Origin: Pokkaliibacter sp. MBI-7
GTDB lineage: Bacteria > Pseudomonadota > Gammaproteobacteria > Pseudomonadales > Balneatricaceae
DNA length: 64,000 nucleotides
Reading direction: 5' to 3'
Assembly (NCBI RefSeq): GCF_029846635.1
Contig: NZ_JARVTG010000001.1
Coordinates: forward strand, 3,143,501 to 3,207,500
The notes below the pieces were generated by a model that saw nothing but the letters and a program-made list of their open reading frames with translations, searched no databases and was not told where the DNA came from. Positions 10,741 to 19,632 of the stretch are shown here, one piece after another (position 1 is the stretch's first letter; every line of letters begins with the position of its first letter). A program made the position numbers and the translations under genes.

Positions 10741-11679
10741 TTCCCACCCTGCCTCCTGATCCGTGGCTGTACCCAGTAATTCTTCAACGAACTGGACAAA
10801 GGCATGCACCTTGGCGGCCCGCTGCCGGCGCGAAGGATAAATGGCATAGAGCGGAAACACTTCGCCCGGCCAGTCCGGGAAGAGATCGACCAGTTCGCCC
10901 CGATCAAACAGGTGTTGTGCGCCGATAGGCAGAATCTGGCAGATGCCTGCTCCGGCCCGGCAGGCACTGAGCATGGTCACGGCGTCGGAGGTCATCAGCC
11001 GGGCATTGACCTTGACCGGTAATTCTTCATTGGCCCGCTTGAATATCCAGTCATAAGGACGACAGCTGACCGGGTCCCAGAAGTCGATGGTGCTGTGCTC
11101 AGTGAGTTCGCTGGGGTGCGCAGGCCGTCCGCAGCGCTGCAGATAGCCGGCAGTGGCGGTGGTGATGACCCTCATCTCCGCCAGCTTGCGGATGATCAGT
11201 GCCCCTTCCGGCGGCGGGCCAAAACGCAGGGCCATATCAAAACCATCCGCTACCAGATCACCGATGGCATCGCGCATGATGAGTTCAATACGTAACTCGG
11301 GATAGCGTGTCAGAAAGTCGCCGATGTGGTGGGCCAGCACGGTCTGCGAAAAAATCGGCGCGACGTTGACGCGCAGCCGTCCCCGGACCTGCTGGGCAGC
11401 TCCCGCCACTTCCAGTGCTGCCTGCTGGATACCTTCCAGATGGATGGCCACCTGCTCGTAGAAACGGCGCCCTTCGTCTGTCAGACGCAGGGAGCGCGTC
11501 GTGCGGTGCAGCAGACGCACCCCCACTTTGCTTTCCAGCCGGGCAATCGCCCTTCCTACCCCAGAGGGTGTCAGGCCCAGCCCTTCGGCTGCGCGCGTCA
11601 TGGTGCCTGCCTCGACCACGGCGATGAGAATACTCACCCCGGAGAGCAGGCGGCTGTCGTATGGATGTGGATTGGACAT
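10726..11679 (-). CDS. LysR-family transcriptional regulator
   Basis: 317 residues. N-terminal HTH: LSGVSILIAVVEAGTMTRAAEGLGLTPSGVGRAIARLESKVGVRLLHRTTR (residues ~12-65), followed by the effector domain with VNVAPIFSQTVLAHHIGDFLTRYPELRIEL. It faces away from the NmrA/SDR gene pair across a 125-bp gap, so it is their likely regulator. In that gap the 8-mer CATAGTGT (11741) partly repeats CTATAGTGA (11706), a possible half-site pair. The C-terminus overlaps the PhzF gene on the other strand by 15 bp. Confidence 0.92.
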   Translation of the reverse strand: MSNPHPYDSRLLSGVSILIAVVEAGTMTRAAEGLGLTPSGVGRAIARLESKVGVRLLHRTTRSLRLTDEGRRFYEQVAIHLEGIQQAALEVAGAAQQVRGRLRVNVAPIFSQTVLAHHIGDFLTRYPELRIELIMRDAIGDLVADGFDMALRFGPPPEGALIIRKLAEMRVITTATAGYLQRCGRPAHPSELTEHSTIDFWDPVSCRPYDWIFKRANEELPVKVNARLMTSDAVTMLSACRAGAGICQILPIGAQHLFDRGELVDLFPDWPGEVFPLYAIYPSRRQRAAKVHAFVQFVEELLGTATDQEAGWELPLP

Positions 11680-11804
11680 GTTTTATTACGGACTAAAAGT
11701 CAAAACTATAGTGACATTACGGCCCTTCAATCAATAGACCCATAGTGTGAAGATCACTCCGACTGAACTCAGGTACAACCTGAACATACAACGGGAGAAG
11801 TGAT

Positions 11805-12659
11805 ATGTACGCCATTATGGGAGCGTCAGGCCGCGTCGGTGGGGCCGTCGTAAACAATCTGCTGGACGCCGGACAGGCCGTCAGCGCGGTGGTGCGTAAC
11901 GCCGCCAGAGCGGCCGCCTGGCAGGCGCGTGGCTGTGAGGTGAAAGAGGCGGATGCGGCAGACAGCGCGGCACTGGCCGCGGCATTCAGCGGCTGTGAGG
12001 GCGCCTTCGTCCTGCTGCCACCGGCTTATGATCAGGCCGCTGGTCTTGAACAGGGGCACCGCCGCGCAGATGCCATCCGCCAGGCGCTGCTGCAGGCGCG
12101 GCCATCGAAAGTGGTGGCACTGTCCACCTACGGGGCGCAGGTCACTCGTGCCAATCTGTTCAACGAGCTGGGTTATCTGGAGCAGGTGCTGGCGGATCTG
12201 GAGATCCCCGTCACCATTCTGCGTGCTGCCTGGTACATGGAAAACCACGAGTGGGATGTCGCGACTGCCCGCTCACAGGGCGTCATCTATTCCCATCTGC
12301 AGCCACTGGATCAACCGCTGCCGATGGTATCGACCCGGGATGTGGGCCGTATGGCGGCACACCTGCTGATGGAAACCTGGAGCGGCCACCGCGTGGTGGA
12401 GTTTGAAGGGCCGGCGCCGGTGTCTCCTCAGCGTCTGGCGGAAGCCTTTGCCCGTGCACTGGATAAAAAGGTGCGGGCAGAAGCGGTGCCACGCGATCAC
12501 TGGGAGCAGGGCTTTCAGCAGATCGGTATCAAAAACCCTGAACCCTGGATGCAGTCGCTGGATGGTACCAATGAGGGCTGGCTGGCTTTTGAAGGTGCGC
12601 CTGAGACCCGCCGCCGTGGCCAGATCACCATCGACGAAGCCATTGCGGCGCTGCTGTAA
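11805..12659 (+). CDS. NmrA-like NAD(P)-binding protein
   Basis: 284 residues. Atypical SDR of the NmrA/HSCARG type: N-terminal GASGRVGGAVV (residues 6-16, GxxGxxG) binds NAD(P), followed by VSAVVRNAARAAAWQARGCEVKEADAADSAAL, typical of the group. The classical YxxxK pair is not obvious, which is usual for NmrA-like sensors/reductases. RBS GGGAGAAG precedes ATG 11805. It is followed after 42 bp by a classical SDR, probably in one transcript under the divergent LysR regulator. Confidence 0.88.
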   Translation: MYAIMGASGRVGGAVVNNLLDAGQAVSAVVRNAARAAAWQARGCEVKEADAADSAALAAAFSGCEGAFVLLPPAYDQAAGLEQGHRRADAIRQALLQARPSKVVALSTYGAQVTRANLFNELGYLEQVLADLEIPVTILRAAWYMENHEWDVATARSQGVIYSHLQPLDQPLPMVSTRDVGRMAAHLLMETWSGHRVVEFEGPAPVSPQRLAEAFARALDKKVRAEAVPRDHWEQGFQQIGIKNPEPWMQSLDGTNEGWLAFEGAPETRRRGQITIDEAIAALL

Positions 12660-12701
12660 GCGTGCCTGTTCTTTGTTTCTCTCTGATTGGATAGCCACAT
12701 C

Positions 12702-13523
12702 ATGACGACTGACCAAAAAATCTGGTTTATCACCGGGACGTCCAGAGGTTTCGGCCGCATCTGGGCTGAAGCGGCCCTCGCCCGGGGCGACTGTGTCGTG
12801 GCCACTGCCCGCAACACGGATGCCCTGCAGGCACTGGTGGATCAATACGGTGACCGGGTGTTGCCGTTACCGCTGGACGTGTGTGACCGCAAGGCGGTGT
12901 TTCGTACCGTGGCTGCGGCCTATGAGCACTTCGGACGGCTGGACGTTGTCATCAACAATGCCGGCTACGGCTTATTTGGCATGGTGGAGGAGGTTTCTGA
13001 GCAACAGGCTCGCGCGCAGTTCGAGACCAACTTTTTTGGCGCGCTGTGGGTCACGCAGGCGGTGTTGCCGCTGATGCGCATGCAGCGCAGCGGGCACATC
13101 CTGCAGGTATCAACCATTGGCGGCGTCACCGCTTTCCCACTGTTTGGCCTGTATAACGCATCGAAGTGGGCGCTGGAGGGGATGAGTCAGGCACTGGCGG
13201 CCGAAGTGCGCGAATTTGGCATCAAGGTCACCCTGATTGAGCCGACGGCATTTGCCACGGAGTGGGCCGGGAATTCGGCAGTGCATGCCACGCCTCGTAC
13301 CGAGTACGACGGTGTCCGTCAGCAGGTGCTTGGCATGTGGAGCGGGCAGACGCCGGGCCAGCCTGAAGCCTCTGCTGCTGCCGTGCTGGCGCTGGTGGAT
13401 GCTGAACAGCCACCGCTGCGGGTGTTCTTCGGTGACATGCTCGGCATGATGCAGGCCGAGTACGGACAGCGGCTGCACGACTGGGAGCAGTGGCAGGCGC
13501 TGGCCATCGCCGCCCGGGGGTGA
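12702..13523 (+). CDS. Short-chain dehydrogenase/reductase (classical SDR)
   Basis: 273 residues. Cofactor motif TGTSRGFGR (residues 11-19), NNAG (85-88), catalytic Ser137 (VSTIGG) and the Y151-x3-K155 pair (YNASK). These identify a functional NAD(P)H-dependent oxidoreductase of the classical SDR family, subgroup with Arg after TGTS (often NADP-dependent). The substrate is unknown. Second gene of the NmrA-SDR pair. Confidence 0.92.
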   Translation: MTTDQKIWFITGTSRGFGRIWAEAALARGDCVVATARNTDALQALVDQYGDRVLPLPLDVCDRKAVFRTVAAAYEHFGRLDVVINNAGYGLFGMVEEVSEQQARAQFETNFFGALWVTQAVLPLMRMQRSGHILQVSTIGGVTAFPLFGLYNASKWALEGMSQALAAEVREFGIKVTLIEPTAFATEWAGNSAVHATPRTEYDGVRQQVLGMWSGQTPGQPEASAAAVLALVDAEQPPLRVFFGDMLGMMQAEYGQRLHDWEQWQALAIAARG

Positions 13524-13710
13524 CGTTCAGTCAGCCCCTGTTCTCCCGACATTAACCATTACCCTCTCGTCTTTCACAGTGGAGCGCCTCATGTTCTCAC
13601 TCTCCTGCATCGTCCGGGCTGCCTGTGCGCCCGGACGAGGTGTCAATAATGGTCTGCCGCATCTGTTCTGCCCGCCACCCGGCCGCAGCAAAGGTTGGGG
13701 AAGGCAAGTC

Positions 13711-14757
13711 GTGCGGGCAGGGGTGTTAATGCTACTGCTGGCAAATGCCGTTATGGCGCAGACGGCGCTACCCGGGGCGCAGGCTATGCCTGTGTCGGTG
13801 ACCCAGACGTGGGACAAGGTGTTTCCACAAAGTCCACAGGTTGATCACCAGAAAGTCTCTTTCGAGAACCGCTACGGGATTCGTCTGGTCGCTGATCTGT
13901 ATATGCCGAAAGGGACGGACAAAAAACTCCTTGCCGCACTGGTGGTGGCCGGACCCTTTGGTTCAGTGAAGGAGCAAGTATCCGGACTGTATGCGCAGAA
14001 AATGGCGGAACGTGGCTACCTTACCCTTGCCTTTGACCCGTCCTATACCGGTGAGAGTGGCGGTGAGCCGCGCAATCTGGCATCTGCTGAGATCAATACG
14101 GACGATGTCAGTGCCGCTGTTGATTATCTGGGGTTGCTGGACAGCGTTGACCGTCAGCGTATCGGGGTCATCGGTATCTGTGGTGGCGGTGGCATGAGCC
14201 TCAATGCCGCCGCAATCGACACCCGCATCAGAGCCGTAGTAACCGCCAGCATGTACGATATTTCCCGGCTCATGGCCAGGGGCTACTACGATGCCATGAG
14301 TCACGAAGCGCGTGCCGGCATGGTGCAGCAACTGAGTGAACAGCGCTGGCGGGATGCGGAGCAGGGACGATTCGCCGACGGTCCGCCCTTCCTGCCAGAC
14401 ACACTGGAAGGGGTGACCGATCCGGTAGTGAAGATGTATTTCGATTACTATCGCACTCCTCGTGGCTACCATCCGCGCTCTGTGAACTCCCGCGGTGCCT
14501 TTACTGCCACTATGCCGCTGTCATTTATGAATATGCCAATGCTGACCCATATTGATGAGATTTCGCCCCGACCTGTGCTGTTCATCGCCGGTGCTAAGGC
14601 CCATTCGCGGTATTTCAGTGAGGATGCCTACAAGGCGGCGGCTGAGCCGAAGCAATTGCTGATCGTCGGCGATGCCATTCATACGGATTTGTATGATCGA
14701 GTCGACAAGATTCCTTTTGATGCGATCACGGCCTTCTTCGATCGCTCGCTGCACTGA
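13711..14757 (+). CDS. Exported alpha/beta hydrolase, dienelactone-hydrolase-like with Cys nucleophile
   Basis: 348 residues from GTG 13711, which has GGGGAAGG 6 bp upstream and gives a clean signal peptide (MRAGVLMLLLANAVMA|QT); a start at ATG 13591 would bury that signal 40 residues in. The mature part is an alpha/beta hydrolase: VVAGPFGSVKEQ oxyanion region, AFDPSYTGESGGEP, nucleophile elbow GICGGGG with C157 in place of Ser as in dienelactone hydrolases and YcjY-type proteins, and a late GDAIHTDLYD His region. Predicted periplasmic hydrolase of unknown substrate. The start assignment is inference from RBS and signal. Confidence 0.8.
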   Translation: MRAGVLMLLLANAVMAQTALPGAQAMPVSVTQTWDKVFPQSPQVDHQKVSFENRYGIRLVADLYMPKGTDKKLLAALVVAGPFGSVKEQVSGLYAQKMAERGYLTLAFDPSYTGESGGEPRNLASAEINTDDVSAAVDYLGLLDSVDRQRIGVIGICGGGGMSLNAAAIDTRIRAVVTASMYDISRLMARGYYDAMSHEARAGMVQQLSEQRWRDAEQGRFADGPPFLPDTLEGVTDPVVKMYFDYYRTPRGYHPRSVNSRGAFTATMPLSFMNMPMLTHIDEISPRPVLFIAGAKAHSRYFSEDAYKAAAEPKQLLIVGDAIHTDLYDRVDKIPFDAITAFFDRSLH

Positions 14758-14802
14758 GCACAGATGATCATGCACCACCGCTGGTCAGCCCTGGCATAGT
14801 CA

Positions 14803-14832
14803 GAAAAACAGCCAGTACGTTGTACTGGCTGT
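14803..14832 (-). terminator. Rho-independent terminator of the P-type ATPase gene
   Basis: A perfect 11-bp stem (ACAGCCAGTAC, loop GTT, complement) lies just past the ATPase stop codon. On the minus strand it is followed immediately by a run of Us (TTTTT at 14808-14804), a textbook intrinsic terminator. Confidence 0.88.
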
Positions 14833-14843
14833 GGCTTGGCAGC

Positions 14844-17624
14844 TCACCCCGCCAGACGCCGGCTCAGCCACTTTTCCGCTTCCACCAGCAGATAGACCGC
14901 CAGCCCGGCCAGCAGGGTTTCCGGCCACAGAGCGAGGGGCATGGCCACCGTGCCGAACAGGGTTTGCATCAGCGGCAGATAGGTGAACAGCAGCTGCACG
15001 ATGACCAGCACACCAATGCTCAGCAGTACGTAGGGGTTGCCGGTCCAGCTTTGCCACGACAGCGTAGAGCGGCGCAGTGAGCGGCAGTTGAGCAGATACA
15101 GCGCTTCACCGGCGACCAGTGCATTGACCGCGACGGTGCGGGCCAGCGCCAGATCGTGATACTGGCTCAGGGCCAGCTGGAACAGCAGCAGGCTGGCGCA
15201 GGCCAGCAGCACCGACACCAGCACCACCCGCCAGATCAGAAAGCGACTGAGCAGCGGCTCTGTGGCCGGGCGCGGTGGCCGCTGCATAATCCCTGTTTCG
15301 CTTTGCTCGAAGGCCAGTGCCAGTGACAGGGTAACGGCGGTGATCATGTTGACCCACAGAATCTGCACCGGTGTCATGGGCAGGGTGATGCCGAGCAGGA
15401 TGGCGGCAATCAGCACCAGTGCTTCACCCCCGTTGGTCGGCAGGATAAAAACCAGTGCCTTGCGCAGGTTGTCATAAACGGTACGACCTTCCACCACCGC
15501 ATCGCGGATGGAGCTGAAGTTGTCGTCAGCCAGCACCATCTCTGCCGCTTCCTTGGCCGCTTCAGTACCTTTCATACCCATCGCCACGCCGACATCGGCC
15601 CGTTTCAGCGCCGGAGCATCATTGACCCCATCGCCGGTCATGGCCACGATCCGTCCTCTGGCCTGCAGGGCCTGAATCAGGCGCAGCTTGTGTTCCGGAC
15701 TGGCGCGGGCCACTACCCGGGTATCGTCGATCAGCTTTTCCAGCTCGGCATCGCTGAGCTGGTCCAGCATGCTGCCGGTCAGTAGCTGATGTTCATCACC
15801 CAGCTGCAGTTCACTGCCGATCGCCAGGGCGGTGCTGGCATGGTCACCGGTAATCATCACCACACGGATGCCCGCGGCATGGCAATCCGCCACCGCTTTA
15901 CGTACTTCTTCACGCAGCGGATCGGCAATACCGACCAGCCCCAGCAGGGTCAGTCCGGTCAGGTGGTCATGCTCCAGCCCGGCACGGGGGTGATTTTCCG
16001 GCAGAGGCTTTTCCGCGATGGCCAGCACCCGCTGACCCCGCGCCGCCAGCCGCTCCACTGCGCGCTTCCAGCTGTCCATATCCAGTGCCTGATGGCCGCT
16101 GTGGCTGCGCACCTGTGAGCACATGGCCAGCACCCGCTCGGGCGCGCCCTTGACCAGCAGCCGCGGTAGCAGCACCGCCTCACTCAGCTCGTCATCGGCG
16201 CTGCGCGGGTGATGCAGCGTCGCCATGTAGCGGTGCTCGGACTCAAAGGGGATTTCGCTGGTACGTGGATGCCGCGCCATGCAATCGCCGTGCTGCCAGC
16301 CTGCCTTAGCCGCCAGTGCCAGCAGGGCGCCTTCTGTAGGATCACCGTGCAGGCGCCAGGGATCAGCACGGGTATCAAAGCGGGCATCGTTACAGAGCAG
16401 GGCGGCCAGCGCCAGATGCTGCACTTCCTGCTGCTGCACAGGCGTCAGCGGCTGACCGTGCAGGCTGAATTCTCCCTCGCTCTGATAACCCAAACCGGAA
16501 ACGTCGATCAGGCCTTCCTGCAGGCAGAGGCTCTGCACGGTCATTTCATTGCGGGTGAGGGTACCGGTCTTGTCGGAGCAGATCACCGAGACGGCACCGA
16601 GGGTTTCCACCGCCGGTAAGCGGCGGATGATCGCGTTGCGCAGGGCCATACGCTGCACGCCGATGGCCAGGGTAATGGTGATGATGGCCGGCAGACCTTC
16701 AGGAATCGCGGCCACCGCCAGACCGACGCTGGACATGAACAGTTCGCTCAGCGGGTAGTCACGCCACAGCCAGCCGAACAGGAACACCAGCGCGGTGATG
16801 GCCAGAATGGCGATGGTCAGGGTCTGGCCCAGTGCAGCCATCTGCCGGGTCAGGGGCGTGGACAGGGTTTCCACGTCACGCAGCAGGGTGCCGATCTGCC
16901 CAAGCTCAGTGTGGTCGCCGGTGCTGACTACCACTCCGCGGGCGCGGCCCTGCGTAATCAGCGTACCGGCGAACAACATGGAGCTGCGCTCGGCCAGTGG
17001 CGCCAGAGGCTCTACTGCGTGTGCCTGTTTGCTGACGCTGTTGGCCTCGCCGGTCAGGGCGCTTTCCTGCGCGCGCAGATTGATAGCCTCGAACAGGCGG
17101 ATGTCAGCCGGCACCTTGTCGCCTGACTCCAGCAGCACGATATCGCCGGGTACCAGCTGTTCGGCGTCGACGGATTCGCGCTGCCCGCCGCGCATGACCG
17201 CCGTGGTGATATGCAGCAGGGTGCGGATTGACGCCAGTGCCTTCTCGGCCTTGCCTTCCTGCAGCAGGCCGAACAGCGCATTGATCAGCACTACGGCAAA
17301 GATCACCGAGCCATCGATCCAGTGGCCGAGGCCGACACTGACCACCGCAGCGACCAGCAGCACGTAGATCAGCACGTTGTGAAACTGCAGCAGGAAGCGT
17401 TTGAGCATGGAGTCGGTAGCAGGTGGCGTCAGCACGTTGGCGCCGTATTGCTGTAACCGTTCGGCGGCATCGCTGTGGCCCAGCCCACTGCGCTGGCTGT
17501 GCAGCTGCTGTAGCGCCGTGTCGGCATCCAGCGCGTGCCAGAGCGGCTGGCCGCTGGCAGTGTTAAGCGGTGGCGGGGCGGCGGTAGTGCCTGCCCGGGG
17601 GCGGGGTTTGCTGATGGTATCCAT
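14844..17624 (-). CDS. P2A-type cation-transporting P-type ATPase
   Basis: 926 residues. An inner-membrane ATP-driven cation pump. Order of domains: N-terminal cation-ATPase domain (~27-95), actuator domain with ALTGEAN (189-195), M4 motif PEGLP (308-312) typical of Ca2+/Na+-type pumps, phosphorylation site SDKTGTLT (D351), nucleotide-binding domain, P-domain TGDGVNDAPALKRADVGVAMG, and C-terminal M5-M10. MDTISKPRPR is chosen as the start from GAGGATCC just upstream; an in-frame upstream extension is less likely. The specificity (Ca2+, Na+, K+ or Mn2+) cannot be settled here. A single-gene unit with its own terminator. Confidence 0.93.
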   Translation of the reverse strand: MDTISKPRPRAGTTAAPPPLNTASGQPLWHALDADTALQQLHSQRSGLGHSDAAERLQQYGANVLTPPATDSMLKRFLLQFHNVLIYVLLVAAVVSVGLGHWIDGSVIFAVVLINALFGLLQEGKAEKALASIRTLLHITTAVMRGGQRESVDAEQLVPGDIVLLESGDKVPADIRLFEAINLRAQESALTGEANSVSKQAHAVEPLAPLAERSSMLFAGTLITQGRARGVVVSTGDHTELGQIGTLLRDVETLSTPLTRQMAALGQTLTIAILAITALVFLFGWLWRDYPLSELFMSSVGLAVAAIPEGLPAIITITLAIGVQRMALRNAIIRRLPAVETLGAVSVICSDKTGTLTRNEMTVQSLCLQEGLIDVSGLGYQSEGEFSLHGQPLTPVQQQEVQHLALAALLCNDARFDTRADPWRLHGDPTEGALLALAAKAGWQHGDCMARHPRTSEIPFESEHRYMATLHHPRSADDELSEAVLLPRLLVKGAPERVLAMCSQVRSHSGHQALDMDSWKRAVERLAARGQRVLAIAEKPLPENHPRAGLEHDHLTGLTLLGLVGIADPLREEVRKAVADCHAAGIRVVMITGDHASTALAIGSELQLGDEHQLLTGSMLDQLSDAELEKLIDDTRVVARASPEHKLRLIQALQARGRIVAMTGDGVNDAPALKRADVGVAMGMKGTEAAKEAAEMVLADDNFSSIRDAVVEGRTVYDNLRKALVFILPTNGGEALVLIAAILLGITLPMTPVQILWVNMITAVTLSLALAFEQSETGIMQRPPRPATEPLLSRFLIWRVVLVSVLLACASLLLFQLALSQYHDLALARTVAVNALVAGEALYLLNCRSLRRSTLSWQSWTGNPYVLLSIGVLVIVQLLFTYLPLMQTLFGTVAMPLALWPETLLAGLAVYLLVEAEKWLSRRLAG

Positions 17625-18085
17625 GGGATCCTCACTGACTTGACAGGTTTCCCCTGTTCCCCCTCGCCCTGACTTGCTGTACACGCCTGGCAGGGATTAT
17701 GCCGGGTATGAGCGGGTCGCGGGATAGTGAACAGCTTCTGGGAAGTGCCGGGACAGCCGCCTGCTGAACGGTTGCTGTGTTTGAGCTTAGACGAATATCA
17801 GGCAGTTATTGTGCAACTGCGGAAGAGACTATGTTGCCCTTATTACCAGCATGTTGATCTGGGTCAGGCATGGCGAGCTTTGGCGGAATGCGCAGGCTGA
17901 GGCACTCGTTGCTGGCCGGGCGGGTTGGCAGCACGGCGGCAGGTCGCTATCCTTGACCGGCGCTTACCAGCGTTCACGTTCGCGAAAAGGGCTGCGCCCG
18001 GTTGGATAACCTCTTCACTTCCATACGATTTCTGGCCTGAAGGGCGGACACAGGCATAATGCAGCAAGGCTGCAGGAGGAGTCGT
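17625..18085. other. Intergenic region with a possible histidine-phosphatase-like fragment
   Basis: The divergent promoter space of the ATPase and the DUF1835 gene. On the plus strand, codons from ATG 17851 to TAA 18009 encode LIWVRHGELWRN followed by LSLTGAYQ, which resembles the RHG...LTxxGxxQ start of histidine phosphatases but stops after 52 codons. There is no convincing SD. It may be chance or the relic of a broken gene. Confidence 0.3.
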
Positions 18086-19348
18086 ATGCCGGATACCGAG
18101 CGTCCGTCTGTGAGTGATACAGCGGCACCATCGCCTTACCAGCGCACCTGGTTCAACGGGCGGCTGAATCTTGAGCAGCAGAAGAAGCGCGCCAGAGAGT
18201 TGCTGCGGGCCTATCACCAGGATCAGGCACCTGCGGTGCAGCGTTTTCAACAGCATCACCCGCGCTACGATCATGGCTTTTATCCACAGCTGGCGGATGC
18301 CCAGTGGGTGATTGCCCGCGAGAATGGCTTTGCCAGCTGGGCACGGATGAAAGCGCATATCGGGCAGCTGGCCCATCAGCCTGATACTGCGCCTGATGGT
18401 CGCCATACCCTGCATCTGCGCTGTGGCGAGGACATTCGCCAGAGCCTGCAGCTGGCGGGTTTTATCGGTGATTTCCAGCAGTTTGCCGACCCCTTCTGTC
18501 AGGGGCCGCTGGCCGATCTGCCGCTACCTGAATTTATCCACAACCGCGCCGACTTCATCGCCCGTGCCTATGAGCTGGAGCCGGCGGATGCCCTCGCGCG
18601 TCTGCAGGGCGAATATGCCGTGCTGCAGCGGCTGGAAGACTATCAGCAGGTGGTGCTGTGGTTTGAACACGACAGTTACGACCAGCTGATTCTGGCCTTT
18701 TTGCTGGACCAGCTGCTGCGGCTGCAACCGAAGGTGCAGCTGGAGCTGATCTGTGTTGAGCAGGTGCCGGGGGTGCCGGATTTTATCGGGCTGGGGCAGC
18801 TGACACCTGAACTGCTGACCTGGCTGTGGCATAACCAGCGGGTGCCGCTGGGGCGTACTCATCTGCAGCTGGGGCGGCAGGTATGGCGGGCGCTGTGTCA
18901 GCCTGAACCGGCCGCGCTGCAGGCCCTCGCTGCGGCGGAAACGTCGCCGGTCCTGCCGATGCAACGTGCCCTGCAGCGCCATCTGCGTGAGTTACCCTCC
19001 GGCTTCAATGGCCTTGGGCTGACCGAGCATCTGGCCCTGCAGGCCATGGCCGACTACGGTGCCGATACCGTGGGCCGGGTATTTTCGGTGCTGATGCGGC
19101 AGCTTGAACCACTGCCGTTTCTGGGTGATCTGATGTTCTGGTATGTCATTCGTCAGCTGCAGCAGACCCGCGAGCCGCTGTTTGTGCTGGAGCCGGGTAA
19201 GGGCGACCCTGAGCGGGGCTGGCCCAGTTATCCCATCTTTCTGACCGAGACCGGAGTGGCCGTACTGCGAGGCAAACGTGATTTTCGTGAGCTGTTCTAC
19301 GGTGAGCGCTGGGTGGGTGGCATCTGCATCAAAGGGCAGGTGCGCTGA
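18086..19348 (+). CDS. DUF1835/DUF3658-domain protein
   Basis: 420 residues from ATG 18086 with a strong GGAGGAG at 18074. Residues ~20-95 form a helical N-terminal segment (FNGRLNLEQQKKRARELLRAY ... ENGFASWARMKAHI). From ~107 the DUF1835 domain begins: HTLHLRCGEDIRQSLQLAGFIGDFQQFADPFCQGPLADLP, with VLWFEHDSYDQLILAFLLDQL. The C-terminal third matches the DUF3658 type. These domains often occur together in cytosolic bacterial proteins of unknown function. Single gene; no operon partner. The family call comes from recalled motif order, not a search. Confidence 0.75.
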   Translation: MPDTERPSVSDTAAPSPYQRTWFNGRLNLEQQKKRARELLRAYHQDQAPAVQRFQQHHPRYDHGFYPQLADAQWVIARENGFASWARMKAHIGQLAHQPDTAPDGRHTLHLRCGEDIRQSLQLAGFIGDFQQFADPFCQGPLADLPLPEFIHNRADFIARAYELEPADALARLQGEYAVLQRLEDYQQVVLWFEHDSYDQLILAFLLDQLLRLQPKVQLELICVEQVPGVPDFIGLGQLTPELLTWLWHNQRVPLGRTHLQLGRQVWRALCQPEPAALQALAAAETSPVLPMQRALQRHLRELPSGFNGLGLTEHLALQAMADYGADTVGRVFSVLMRQLEPLPFLGDLMFWYVIRQLQQTREPLFVLEPGKGDPERGWPSYPIFLTETGVAVLRGKRDFRELFYGERWVGGICIKGQVR

Positions 19349-19401
19349 GCCGGTGTGCCGTCTGCTCTGACGGCACCCATTTTTCCTCTCTTTATTCCGC
19401 G

Positions 19402-19429
19402 CCGTGTTGTGGTGATCACCGCAGCACGG
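19402..19429. promoter_or_regulatory. 28-bp near-perfect palindrome upstream of hpxO
   Basis: Half-site CCGTGTTGTGGTGA is followed by its complement with two mismatches. It has no U-tract on either strand, so it looks more like a dimeric regulator operator than a terminator. It lies ~200 bp upstream of the urate hydroxylase start and ~55 bp after the DUF1835 stop. The binding protein is unknown. Confidence 0.4.
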
Positions 19430-19632
19430 CTGCCCCATTACGGCCCCGTGCCGGGCATTATTCCCCAATTCGGGGCATAGGCTATTGCCCGTGTCTCTCC
19501 TAATCCTCCTTATAAAGAACGCCAGATGCCTGATATTACGGGGCTTCTGGTCAATTTTATGATTTCTGACTACTTGGTTAGTTTTTTGCTTGAGAGGGGG
19601 CAGAGATTACTTAACTGTCAGGAATGCTCCCT

